21,531 bases of DNA, taken from NCBI GenBank assembly GCA_943354205.1, contig CALRBJ010000005.1, forward strand, positions 12,765-34,295. The letters run 5' to 3'. The notes under the pieces are model-generated. The model saw only the letters and a list, made by a program, of their open reading frames with translations, did no database searches and was not told where the DNA came from. Shown piece after piece: positions 14,848-21,063 of this stretch. The DNA comes from Candidatus Nomurabacteria bacterium (GTDB lineage: Bacteria; Patescibacteriota; Minisyncoccia; Phycocordibacterales; UBA9973). Both the position numbers and the translations under genes were made by a program. Positions within the stretch are counted from its first letter, which is position 1. Each line of letters begins with the position of its first letter.

Positions 14848-15627
14848 ATGAAAGTTGTCTATGCCTCCCCAAAGGGGGCATTGCGCTCCTTTTGGGAAAA
14901 AATCAGGAAACCCCTGACCCTAAAGGAGAAAGCCGGAGCTTTCATCCTCTTTCTTATTATCGTCTTGCGATTCATCGCCGGATCTATCCAAGGAATCAAT
15001 CTGTTTAAAAGCACGCAAGGTTTAGATGTGAGCATCTTTATCTCGCAAATTGTTTTTACCGGAGGAAGCTCCTACCTACTCTTTCGCTCTTTTATGAAAA
15101 AGGGTGATCGGCTGATGGTGTCGATGATGCTCATGCACTCGTTTGTATTCCTGGCCACTATCGCCGGACTCGCTGTCTTTATCAACGACCGAGTTTCGCA
15201 CGATATGGCGGTGGGGGACAGTGTAGACGCAGCCATTGGTTGCTTTGTGGTAGCTGGGATTCTTTGTGTGGCGATTTGGTGCACAGGAAGAGAGAAAACT
15301 TTTTGGCATGACCCCGTAGCCCAAGGAGTGGCCATCGCCATCATCGTCGGCATACCGCAGTTTGGTATCGCGCGTGAGATATGGATGCATGGCAATATGG
15401 GCTATAAAACAGAAGCGATATTTTTGGCGCACATAGCAGTGGTGCTCCGCATGATCCTCCTCGTAGCCTTTGCTCCGAGAGGAAAAGAAAATGGCGATAC
15501 TGTCACGGTGCTATGGCGTTTCAAGGTAGACCGCGCTCGCAAAGGAGAATTTATCGCAGAATTTTGCAATTGGGTCGCTTGGATAGTGGTGACACTATCG
15601 TATGCATACACGACTGCAAATGATTAA
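14848..15627 (+). CDS. Hypothetical seven-helix membrane protein
   Basis: 259 residues. A basic N-terminus (about 1-28, with RSFWEKIRKPLTLKEKAG) is followed by seven hydrophobic segments near 30-50, 60-80, 90-112, 125-145, 156-176, 188-209 and 238-256. Between the sixth and seventh lies a charged loop (APRGKENGD..RFKVDRARKGEF). Possible polar membrane residues include the HDPVAQG and REIWMHGNMGYKTEA regions. I cannot assign a family and see no transporter signature. It has its own promoter and terminator. Confidence 0.75.
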   Translation: MKVVYASPKGALRSFWEKIRKPLTLKEKAGAFILFLIIVLRFIAGSIQGINLFKSTQGLDVSIFISQIVFTGGSSYLLFRSFMKKGDRLMVSMMLMHSFVFLATIAGLAVFINDRVSHDMAVGDSVDAAIGCFVVAGILCVAIWCTGREKTFWHDPVAQGVAIAIIVGIPQFGIAREIWMHGNMGYKTEAIFLAHIAVVLRMILLVAFAPRGKENGDTVTVLWRFKVDRARKGEFIAEFCNWVAWIVVTLSYAYTTAND

Positions 15628-15657
15628 ACCCGCTTCACATTGGAGCGGGTATTTTTA
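15628..15657 (+). terminator. Rho-independent terminator
   Basis: ACCCGCT (15628-15634) pairs with AGCGGGT (15644-15650), followed by ATTTTTATTT. It may also slow ruvA transcripts arriving on the minus strand. Confidence 0.8.
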
Positions 15658-15666
15658 TTTGATTTT

Positions 15667-16245
15667 TTATTTCCCTCCTAAAATTTTCAATGCTTCTTTT
15701 ATGCGGGCATTGGTGCCTTCGATCGAGCTTGGAATTTCTTTTAATACATCGCGGGCTTCATTTTGGGAATAGCCCAAAGATTTGAGCGCCTCCACGGCAT
15801 CGCTTTCAGCGCGCAGGGTGCTTGGTCCTTCTTTCATCTCCGCATTGGCGCGGAGTTTGTCGCGCAATTCCAATACAATTTTTTCAGCGGTCTTGCGCCC
15901 GATACCTCCGACTTTGTTTAAATAGCTCGTATCGCCGGTGCCAATGGCTTGGGAAAGGGTTTCGACAGTGGCCGAGGAAAGTATGGCCAGAGCTGATTTT
16001 GGTCCAATACCCGAAACCCCGAGCAAAAGCTCGAAAAAGCTTTTTTCATCGATCGTGCTAAAACCGTATAGGTCGAGCGCATCCTCGCGCACGCAAAGAT
16101 AGGTATACATAGAGGCATGCTGACCTTGGCGCAGGCGAGCCAGTGTGTCGGGTGAGGCGAAAACCTTATAGCCCAAACCAGAGGTTTCTACAATGGCGAA
16201 TTTGTCGTTTATTTCGAGTACTGTGCCGGATACGTGAGCGATCAT
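15667..16245 (-). CDS. ruvA: Holliday junction recognition protein RuvA
   Basis: 192 residues, near the family norm of about 200. RuvA tetramers bind the four-way junction and load RuvB. It shows the N-terminal OB-fold start MIAHVSGTV, the DLYGF phrase (58-62), two helix-hairpin-helix motifs (LLGVSGIGPKSALAIL near 73-88 and GGIGRKTAEKIVLELRDK near 112-130) and the C-terminal RuvB-interacting domain with ALKSLGYSQNEA. ruvC is not visible and ruvB lies about 15 kb upstream on the same strand. The start is 6 nt after an extended -10 box, divergent from rpsT. Confidence 0.96.
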   Translation of the reverse strand: MIAHVSGTVLEINDKFAIVETSGLGYKVFASPDTLARLRQGQHASMYTYLCVREDALDLYGFSTIDEKSFFELLLGVSGIGPKSALAILSSATVETLSQAIGTGDTSYLNKVGGIGRKTAEKIVLELRDKLRANAEMKEGPSTLRAESDAVEALKSLGYSQNEARDVLKEIPSSIEGTNARIKEALKILGGK

Positions 16246-16251
16246 TTTTTA

Positions 16252-16260
16252 ATAATAACA
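16252..16260 (-). promoter_or_regulatory. Extended -10 promoter of ruvA, 6 nt before the ATG
   Basis: TGT followed by TATTAT on the minus strand, then TAAAAA and ATG. The geometry again predicts a leaderless mRNA. Confidence 0.5.
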
Positions 16261-16264
16261 AAGT

Positions 16265-16293
16265 TTGCCTTTTTCCACTATTTCTGTTAAAGT
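16265..16293 (+). promoter_or_regulatory. Promoter of rpsT
   Basis: TTGCCT (16265-16270), 17 bp, then TAAAGT (16288-16293) preceded by TGT. The start site would be about 16300, leaving a leader of 2-3 nt before the rpsT ATG. It is back to back with the ruvA promoter. Confidence 0.5.
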
Positions 16294-16302
16294 TCATGCA
16301 CT

Positions 16303-16557
16303 ATGCCTATAACCAAATCAGCAAAGAAGGCCCTACGCGGGTCCAAGAAAAAGAAAATCGTAAATGATCGCCGTAAAAAGACGATGAAAGAAACTATCAA
16401 AAAGGTGGAGAAATTCGTGCACGAAAAGAATAAAGCCGAGGCAAAGAAACTCTTGCCTTCTGCCTATGCTTCTATCGACAAGGCTGCAAAATCCGGCGTG
16501 ATAAAAAAGAACAACGCCGCCCGAAAGAAGTCCCGCCTCTCTAAGATCACTAAATAA
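16303..16557 (+). CDS. rpsT: Small ribosomal subunit protein S20
   Basis: 84 residues, very rich in Lys and Arg and helical throughout, the usual S20 size. The N-terminal ITKSAKKALRGSKKKKIVNDRRK and the C-terminal SGVIKKNNAARKKSRLSK match the family (the latter is the usual KGVIHKNKAARKKSRL block). S20 binds helices at the bottom of the 30S body early in assembly. It is cotranscribed with the thioredoxin-like gene 4 nt downstream. Confidence 0.97.
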   Translation: MPITKSAKKALRGSKKKKIVNDRRKKTMKETIKKVEKFVHEKNKAEAKKLLPSAYASIDKAAKSGVIKKNNAARKKSRLSKITK

Positions 16558-16561
16558 AGAA

Positions 16562-16822
16562 ATGGCACTACTCGAATTCTACGGCGAAGAGTGTCCACAC
16601 TGCATAAAGATGTTTGAAGTTTCTAAAAAGCTTGCCGCCGAAACCGGCCTGGCGTTTGAACGCAACGAAGTTTGGCACCACCCAGAAAATGAAAAAAAGA
16701 TGGAACCTCTCGATCACGGCCGTTGCGGTGGAGTGCCATTTTTTATAAATACCGACACCGACAAATTCATCTGCGGCGAAGCCAGCTATGAGGAATTGAA
16801 GAATTTAGCGGAAGGAAAATAA
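16562..16822 (+). CDS. Small thioredoxin/glutaredoxin-fold protein with CPHC
   Basis: 86 residues, cytoplasmic (no signal or membrane segment). It begins with a beta-strand ALLEFYGEE leading into CPHC (11-14), and has the cis-Pro loop GGVPFF (P59) of the thioredoxin fold. Further cysteines C55 and C71 flank the cis-Pro. The short length resembles glutaredoxin-like thioredoxins. It probably reduces disulfides or serves as electron donor; the partner is unknown. The gap to rpsT is only 4 nt, so expression follows the ribosomal protein. tRNA-Arg begins 17 nt after its stop. Confidence 0.8.
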   Translation: MALLEFYGEECPHCIKMFEVSKKLAAETGLAFERNEVWHHPENEKKMEPLDHGRCGGVPFFINTDTDKFICGEASYEELKNLAEGK

Positions 16823-16824
16823 GA

Positions 16825-16830
16825 TATAAT
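16825..16830 (+). promoter_or_regulatory. -10 box of tRNA-Arg
   Basis: TATAAT ends 9 nt before the first base of tRNA-Arg, so transcription should start 2-3 nt before the mature 5' end. No convincing -35 box. Confidence 0.55.
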
Positions 16831-16839
16831 TAAAATATT

Positions 16840-16911
16840 GGTTCCGTCGTTCAATGGATAGGACGTATCCTTGCGGAGGATATGATGCAGGTTCGATTCC
16901 TGCCGGAATCA
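16840..16911 (+). tRNA. tRNA-Arg (anticodon GCG)
   Basis: A 72-nt cloverleaf: acceptor GGTTCCG with CGGAATC (one G-U), D-stem GTTC/GGAC with AATGGATA loop holding A20, anticodon stem TATCC/GGATA with loop TTGCGGA, variable loop TGAT, T-arm GCAGG/CCTGC, discriminator A, no encoded CCA. The anticodon reads GCG (codon CGC). A20 and C35 are arginine identity elements. Most bacteria use an A34 (inosine) tRNA here, so G34 is notable. Confidence 0.93.
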
Positions 16912-16926
16912 CTAGTACAAAAATGA

Positions 16927-16957
16927 GCTGTCTCTTTTTTTAGAGATGGCCATTTTT
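16927..16957 (+). terminator. Terminator after tRNA-Arg
   Basis: A 9-bp stem with two G-U pairs (16927-16935 with 16942-16950) is followed by CATTTTTATTT. Confidence 0.75.
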
Positions 16958-16960
16958 ATT

Positions 16961-17125
16961 TAGTGATTCCGAGCGAGCAAACTGCTTTGCTCGCGTGCGG
17001 GAAGAGAACGCCGGAGCGTTAATTTTTCAGCAGAAAAATTCGCGAGGCGGTGCCCAGACAAAACTTTTTGACGAAAAAGTTTTAGTCGAGGGAGATAAGC
17101 GTAGTCGCGGTCCTGCCGGAATCAC
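16961..17125. repeat. Multi-hairpin element bounded by copies of the tRNA-Arg 3' end
   Basis: The right end (17111-17125) repeats the last 15 bases of the tRNA-Arg region exactly (TCCTGCCGGAATCAC, 16898-16912). The left end (16961-16971) is the perfect inverse of 11 bases of the same sequence (16904-16914). The two ends can therefore pair (GTGATTCCG with CGGAATCAC). Inside are four perfect hairpins: a 9-bp stem (16973-16994), a 5-bp stem with CGGA loop (17007-17020), an 8-bp stem (17021-17040) and a 10-bp stem with GACG loop (17060-17083). The GC-rich arms differ from the flanks. An open frame across it is not convincing as a gene. Confidence 0.75.
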
Positions 17126-17130
17126 AAAAC

Positions 17131-17155
17131 AAAAAGCGCCGTTAGGGCGCTTTTT
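17131..17155. terminator. Bidirectional rho-independent terminator
   Basis: AAAAAGCGCC (17131-17140) pairs with GGCGCTTTTT (17146-17155), with T or A tracts on both sides. It ends the minus-strand gene at 17161 and any plus-strand read-through from the tRNA side. Confidence 0.85.
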
Positions 17156-17160
17156 CTTTT

Positions 17161-17622
17161 CTAAAATCCTAAATAATCCATTATCTTGTGCGAGTGAGGT
17201 TCGGCGATGTCTTCTTTTTTGAGGTGCTGGGCTAGGAGAAAATCGGATTCGTCGGCGGCGTCTTCGGGCATAGGGATAGTTATGATCGGCACAAAACTGC
17301 GCTTGGAGTGCAGGAGCAGTCTCGCCCCGCGATCATCCCTATGAATGCAGTAAGAATTTAATTTTGAAAATGGGAATACCGCATCCTTTATCCGCACGCC
17401 TTTTTCAAAAATTTCAAATTCTATTATTTCCGGTTTGCGATAGTGAAAGAGCAAAATCGTCCCGCAAGCAATAGCGATAAAAATAGCAAATAGATAGTCG
17501 CGCACGAGAATAGAGGCCACGATGCCGGCGATGACGATGATGCCAAAAGCCCAATACCAATCTCGGCTACGCTCGCGATCTTCATATTCAAAAGCGCTCC
17601 AACTGATGCTGTGTTTTTCCAT
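17161..17622 (-). CDS. Two-helix membrane protein with soluble C-terminal domain (CPR type, unknown function)
   Basis: 153 residues from the ATG at 17622. The N-terminus (ISWSAFEYEDRERSRDWYWAFG) resembles a conserved block I associate with CPR membrane proteins annotated as DUF5673-like. Two membrane helices follow (about 24-40 and 42-60), then a soluble domain of about 90 residues with a PH-like pattern of alternating strands (EFEIFEKGVRIKDAVFPFSKLNSY..LLLHSKRSFVPIITIPMP). The function is unknown. A TATAAT with TGT in front lies 6 nt before the ATG, which is why I take this start over an in-frame ATG 13 codons upstream. Confidence 0.72.
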   Translation of the reverse strand: MEKHSISWSAFEYEDRERSRDWYWAFGIIVIAGIVASILVRDYLFAIFIAIACGTILLFHYRKPEIIEFEIFEKGVRIKDAVFPFSKLNSYCIHRDDRGARLLLHSKRSFVPIITIPMPEDAADESDFLLAQHLKKEDIAEPHSHKIMDYLGF

Positions 17623-17628
17623 AATATT

Positions 17629-17637
17629 ATTATAACA
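17629..17637 (-). promoter_or_regulatory. Extended -10 promoter, 6 nt before the ATG
   Basis: TGT plus TATAAT on the minus strand, then AATATT, then ATG. It is the best extended -10 of the set and has no recognisable -35. Confidence 0.65.
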
Positions 17638-17645
17638 GACATAAA

Positions 17646-17672
17646 TAAAAAGGCCTGCCATTTTGGCAGGCC
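17646..17672 (-). terminator. Rho-independent terminator of the desaturase gene
   Basis: On the minus strand, GGCCTGCCA pairs with TGGCAGGCC around a 3-nt loop and is followed by T5 ATTT. It lies 15 nt past the desaturase stop and just upstream of the next promoter. Confidence 0.88.
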
Positions 17673-17686
17673 GATGGGGGATACAG

Positions 17687-18445
17687 TCAAATAAAGAGGG
17701 GTGTGAAGGATTTCTGGCTTCTTTTGCCGGTGCGAATTACTCGGATTTTATCCAAGAACCAAATAAATGGAGCAAGCGGGTCGAATTCATACCAACGATA
17801 GCCAAAATTTGCTCGAGCAGGAAATTTGTGATGATTGTTCTGATTTGTTTCTCCGAGAAGAAACAAATTTAGCCACCAAGTATTCCTGCTTTTGTCGCCA
17901 TTGTCGAAATTCTTCGAACCATACTTGTGTCCGCACCAGTTTACGATGGCGCCTTGGATCGGGCCGATCACAATTTGTATCGGGAGCAAGAACCACAGCC
18001 ACCAATGATTTGCAAAGAATGCATAGAAGGTTATGTATCCAATGACAAAAACAATTCTAGGCGGATAAGTTTCAAAAAAATTTTCCACGGACTTCCAGCT
18101 GGGAAAATTTTTATAAAACTTTTCTTTTGCCCGCAAGTGCCCATCTAGAAGATGGATATAAATAATCCGCGCGCGACCCATCATGGCCCACGGATTTTTA
18201 GTGTGCCACGGCGAATGCGGATCTTTCAATCCATCACTGTGCTCATGGTGCAAGCGGTGCATCACGATGTAGGCGCGCGGGTTCATATATGAAGCGCCTT
18301 GAGTAAAAACTGTAAGCAGAAAGAAAAATCTCTCCCAAAATTTACTCATTGCGAATTGCCCATGCGCGCCGTAGCGGTGGAGGAAAAATGATTGGCAAAA
18401 GAGCGACGCGTACCAATGCGCGATGAAAAACAAAAGCACAGTCAT
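17687..18445 (-). CDS. Membrane fatty-acid desaturase (acyl-CoA/acyl-lipid type)
   Basis: 252 residues with several hydrophobic segments (about 1-20, 38-52, 131-162). Histidine boxes of the diiron desaturases: HRYGAH (23-28), HRLHHEH (63-69), NWCGHKYG (169-176) and NQNNHHKFP (201-209). In the last box the usual first His of HNNHH is Gln; I recall QNNHH as a recurring variant in bacterial desaturases, so it need not be inactive. The enzyme inserts a double bond into acyl chains using O2 and an electron donor. The residues near the end, ANFGYRWYEFDPLA, also match the family. This is notable in a CPR-like genome, which would take up lipids rather than make them. The 36-nt leader holds a palindrome. 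Confidence 0.88.
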   Translation of the reverse strand: MTVLLFFIAHWYASLFCQSFFLHRYGAHGQFAMSKFWERFFFLLTVFTQGASYMNPRAYIVMHRLHHEHSDGLKDPHSPWHTKNPWAMMGRARIIYIHLLDGHLRAKEKFYKNFPSWKSVENFFETYPPRIVFVIGYITFYAFFANHWWLWFLLPIQIVIGPIQGAIVNWCGHKYGSKNFDNGDKSRNTWWLNLFLLGETNQNNHHKFPARANFGYRWYEFDPLAPFIWFLDKIRVIRTGKRSQKSFTPLFI

Positions 18446-18461
18446 GATTTATGGGTTTTAG

Positions 18462-18490
18462 GTTAAAGAATGATTTAACTGATTATAACA
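18462..18490 (-). promoter_or_regulatory. Desaturase promoter with operator-like palindrome
   Basis: Extended -10 TGT-TATAAT on the minus strand (18490-18482). The perfect palindrome GTTAAA-N6-TTTAAC (18462-18479) covers the predicted start site near 18475, the place where a repressor would act. No regulator gene for it can be named. Confidence 0.45.
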
Positions 18491-18513
18491 TGCAAATAGC
18501 CATGTCTTTTTTC

Positions 18514-18542
18514 TTGCGTGTCTCCATCTTTAAGAGTATAAA
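18514..18542 (+). promoter_or_regulatory. Promoter of the small kinase gene
   Basis: TTGCGT (18514-18519), 17 bp, TATAAA (18537-18542). It is divergent from the desaturase promoter, about 25 bp away. Confidence 0.5.
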
Positions 18543-18594
18543 TTGAGGGATGCGTCGATGCATCACATATCAAAACCATAATCAAAACAATACT

Positions 18595-19116
18595 ATGAAT
18601 CAATTTATACTTATAATAAATGGGCCTATTTGTTCTGGAAAAACTACCGTCATTGACTCAATAATGAGCAACTACAAGAAAGTGTTTCGGCTTTCTGCAA
18701 ACAAAATAAAATTTTTAATATCGGATTACAATCCCGCTAGAGACAGAACGGCGGTGCATGAGTGCTTGGTCATAATCGCAGAGAAAATGCTTGAAAGCGG
18801 GATGTCGCTTGTACTGGAAGGCGGCTCTATGGCCCAGGGGGATTTGAATGAGAGTTTGGAGAGAGTTGCTCAAAAGCATGTAATGAAAATTACAACAGTG
18901 AATATTGAAGCACCGCTAGAAGTTTTAGAGAAAAGATTTAACGAACGAGTAAAAACTTCGCTCGCGAGAGGAAAAAAGATATCGGTCACGGATAGAGACG
19001 GATTTATGGAGCGATACAATGTCTATCTAGCTATAAAATCAAAGAGTGAAAAGACTTTTGACTCTAGTGTTTTGAATGGAGAAGAAATTGCGAAACAGAT
19101 AATGGAACTTGTATAA
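18595..19116 (+). CDS. Small P-loop kinase (AAA_33/zeta-toxin-like NTPase fold)
   Basis: 173 residues from the ATG at 18595, placed directly before the nucleotide-binding strand (MNQFILIINGP); an upstream in-frame ATG would add 15 residues without family resemblance. Walker A is GPICSGKTT (10-18). Later features are the strand LVLEGGSM, the LID-like region with several Arg (FNERVKTSLARGKK) and a C-terminal helix. The size and layout fit the AAA_33 group of nucleoside/shikimate-like kinases, which also contains zeta toxins and tRNA-repair kinases. The substrate is unknown. No antitoxin candidate is adjacent. It is convergent with the editing-domain gene, with an 8-nt gap. Confidence 0.75.
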   Translation: MNQFILIINGPICSGKTTVIDSIMSNYKKVFRLSANKIKFLISDYNPARDRTAVHECLVIIAEKMLESGMSLVLEGGSMAQGDLNESLERVAQKHVMKITTVNIEAPLEVLEKRFNERVKTSLARGKKISVTDRDGFMERYNVYLAIKSKSEKTFDSSVLNGEEIAKQIMELV

Positions 19117-19124
19117 ATTATTCT

Positions 19125-19541
19125 TTAAAATTCGCGGTACCTAGCATTGCCTGGGTGGCCGTAAAGGTGAATCAATAATTCTTTATCTGAACCAAAATGT
19201 CCTTCAGTTAAATTTATATCAGATGTTTTCAACTCGTTTACAATTTTTTCTAAAATAACCAAGGCATCTTTTGCAGATGCAAGACTGTTTGACAGGTGAG
19301 CAAACGGGCATAAAAAAACATTGTTGTGATCAGTGTCTTTACAAAATTTATAAATTTCCTGAACTAACTCAGAGGATTTTTCTATCGCATCTCCTTTTTC
19401 TATAGTCACAAAAGCAAGAATACAATTATGGGCGGATTGTTTTTCATCTAAAATATCTCCATGGACCATATCGTCTGGTCTGGTAGAAAGCCCTGTTATA
19501 ACTGAACCGAAATCTTTGCAGTGGAATAAAAGTGATTTCAT
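19125..19541 (-). CDS. Stand-alone archaeal-type threonyl-tRNA editing domain
   Basis: 138 residues. It resembles the N-terminal editing domain of archaeal ThrRS (DTD-like fold), which removes Ser wrongly attached to tRNA-Thr: MKSLLFHCKDFGS at the start, AFVTIEKGD (43-51), LCPFAHLSNSLAS (77-89), and HFGSDKELLIHLYGHP (115-130), where K120 occupies the place of the active-site Lys. No synthetase catalytic or anticodon domain is attached. A trans-editing role is inferred. The ATG at 19541 fits the domain start; a TTG eight codons earlier lies inside the inverted repeat. The gene begins 6 bp from the outer edge of the left repeat copy, so its original promoter has probably been displaced. Confidence 0.78.
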   Translation of the reverse strand: MKSLLFHCKDFGSVITGLSTRPDDMVHGDILDEKQSAHNCILAFVTIEKGDAIEKSSELVQEIYKFCKDTDHNNVFLCPFAHLSNSLASAKDALVILEKIVNELKTSDINLTEGHFGSDKELLIHLYGHPGNARYREF

Positions 19542-19547
19542 TTTAAT

Positions 19548-19743
19548 GCGGTGTTTGCTGGACAAAGTTCGAAACTATTTCGAGCAAAATCCAAACGATT
19601 AAAGCGGACTCGGCAGGGCGAAACAATTTGTCTGGGGTTTTGGATTCGCCCCGCCTCGGCTGATTTCCCGCCCGCAGGAGGGGTCTGGGGAGGAATGCGG
19701 GCGGGTTTCGGCGGAATTCTCTGAAATTTTTTTCGCTCGGCCA
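19548..19743 (-). repeat. 196-bp inverted repeat, left copy
   Basis: Base for base, the reverse complement of this segment equals 21126-21321. It is clearly more GC-rich than its flanks and carries internal hairpins: a 10-bp CCCGCCCGCA stem, an 11-bp stem GGCGGGGCGAA with TTCGCCCTGCC (one wobble), and TCGAAA-TAG-TTTCGA. No target duplication is visible at its edges. Confidence 0.97.
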
Positions 19744-19754
19744 ATAAGGAAAGA

Positions 19755-20828
19755 TTAGCGGATTATCTTCAAAAAATCCAATTGTTCTTGTGTCATGCCC
19801 TCTGGAACGATGTTAATTCTTTTTTGTGTGCCCATTTGTTCGGCTAATCCATTAACTGTTCGGACGAAATTAAAAATGTTTAACAAAACATTTTTCTCGT
19901 GCTCATCGATTTCACTTCCGACGGAAAGTTTAAGAAGTGCGATTTTTGCTTTTTCAACCATTTTACTTTCACCTGGATATCGAGTATCTACCAACGCATA
20001 AGTCCACTTTCCGTCTTTTTGAGAGAGCACGATATTGTCTTGCCCTGCAAGATCAAAAATTTCTCCTGTTTCTTCGGTATATGTGATTATTTTCTCTAAA
20101 AGCTCTTTTAGAGATTCCCTCAAATTTTCGTCGCCCTCTGACTTTTCTAAAAGAGCTTTTAAGTCGTTATGAGATTGTATTTCGAGAAATTTATCTTTTT
20201 CTATTTTTCCTTCAGGATTTTTACCGAAAACAAAATGTTCTGTCGCTTGATTGTATAAATCTTCGGGCACCTCGTCATTTTCAGCATAGCCAGCGACAAT
20301 CGCGAGCCGATTAGGGTCATTCAATGCCTCTACTCGTTTTTGAACCATTACGACACTCCACGCTTCATTAGTTGTCGCTGGCGGATTACCCTCATAGAGA
20401 GCATTTAAGATTTTTTGGGTAACTGGAACTTTTATCAAAAATTCTTTTTGACTCGGAACATGGTCAGCCCCAAAATATTTTTTTAATTGTTGATACCTTG
20501 CCGCCTCTTCTTTCAGATATTCACGAGCACGAGGTTCAATTTCTGCCGGTAAAGAATCTATCGGCTGTCCATGTTCCGCATTCCAGTCAATAACTTTTTT
20601 AAGAGGTCCTGTTGAAACTTTGACGACAATGTTGGGATGTTCTGGTACTTCATAAACTATATGTTCGCCGCCCTTAGCAAGAAATTTTGGCTGATACCTT
20701 GAAACAAGGTCATGCTCAACTTGATCAATTTCATAATTAGCTTTTTGTTCAGCCGAAATTTCTTGTGGTGTTTCCGCTTGTTCAACTTTTGGAATATTCG
20801 GTTCAGGTTTATATTTTTCTGGGTTCAT
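19755..20828 (-). CDS. Kinase-fold protein (APH/protein-kinase-like), partner of the XRE regulator
   Basis: 357 residues from the ATG at 20828, 4 nt after the XRE stop; an in-frame ATG at 20864 would overlap it. The N-terminal 30 residues are Pro/Glu-rich and probably disordered. A glycine-rich loop FLAKGGEHIVYEV (49-61) and VVKVS (K70) match the nucleotide-binding lobe of protein kinase-like folds, and a Glu-rich helix follows near 105. FDLAGQDNIVLS (D259, D264, N265) and VDTRYPGE (D281) look like the catalytic and metal-binding loops in variant form. It may phosphorylate a protein or small molecule. Together with the XRE gene it forms a module between inverted repeats, reminiscent of a toxin-antitoxin or regulatory pair; that is inference. 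Confidence 0.65.
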   Translation of the reverse strand: MNPEKYKPEPNIPKVEQAETPQEISAEQKANYEIDQVEHDLVSRYQPKFLAKGGEHIVYEVPEHPNIVVKVSTGPLKKVIDWNAEHGQPIDSLPAEIEPRAREYLKEEAARYQQLKKYFGADHVPSQKEFLIKVPVTQKILNALYEGNPPATTNEAWSVVMVQKRVEALNDPNRLAIVAGYAENDEVPEDLYNQATEHFVFGKNPEGKIEKDKFLEIQSHNDLKALLEKSEGDENLRESLKELLEKIITYTEETGEIFDLAGQDNIVLSQKDGKWTYALVDTRYPGESKMVEKAKIALLKLSVGSEIDEHEKNVLLNIFNFVRTVNGLAEQMGTQKRINIVPEGMTQEQLDFLKIIR

Positions 20829-20832
20829 AAAA

Positions 20833-21039
20833 TTATTTAAGCAATTCGTCTGCGGAAACACCAAGTGCGGCGGCTAATTTTTCAACTGTCGCAAGGGTAG
20901 GATTTTTCTTACCATTCTCAATATTGCTTATATATCCTTTATCCACCCCTAAAAGACGAGAAATTGCCCCTTGCGACAACTTTTTCTTAATTCTGATTTT
21001 TTTGATATTTTCGCCAAGTTTTTTGGAAATTGCTCGCAT
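20833..21039 (-). CDS. XRE/Cro-family helix-turn-helix regulator
   Basis: 68 residues, a single HTH_3 domain: LGENIKKIRIKKKLSQ (helix 1), GAISRLLGVDKGYISNIENGKK (helix 2-turn-recognition helix), then NPTLATVEKLAAALGVSADELLK. This is the minimal size of Cro/SinR-like repressors and short antitoxins. It is the first gene of a two-gene operon with the kinase-fold protein. The palindrome at 21064-21081 just upstream is the likely autoregulatory operator. The only good Shine-Dalgarno sequence (AAGGAG, 21063-21058) sits 18 nt from this ATG but 4 nt from an out-of-frame ATG at 21053. Confidence 0.88.
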   Translation of the reverse strand: MRAISKKLGENIKKIRIKKKLSQGAISRLLGVDKGYISNIENGKKNPTLATVEKLAAALGVSADELLK

Positions 21040-21063
21040 ATTGTTATTAACATTTTACTCCTT

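Noticed and set aside
16995..17222. 75-codon frame through the hairpin element after tRNA-Arg
   Set aside because: Its sequence is dictated by inverted repeats, and it runs through a terminator into the end of the minus-strand gene.
19538..19744. 68-codon proline-rich frame in the left repeat (and its copy in the right repeat)
   Set aside because: It lies wholly in a GC-rich repeat where several frames stay open by chance; no ribosome site or domain. The duplicate is explained by the DNA repeat itself.
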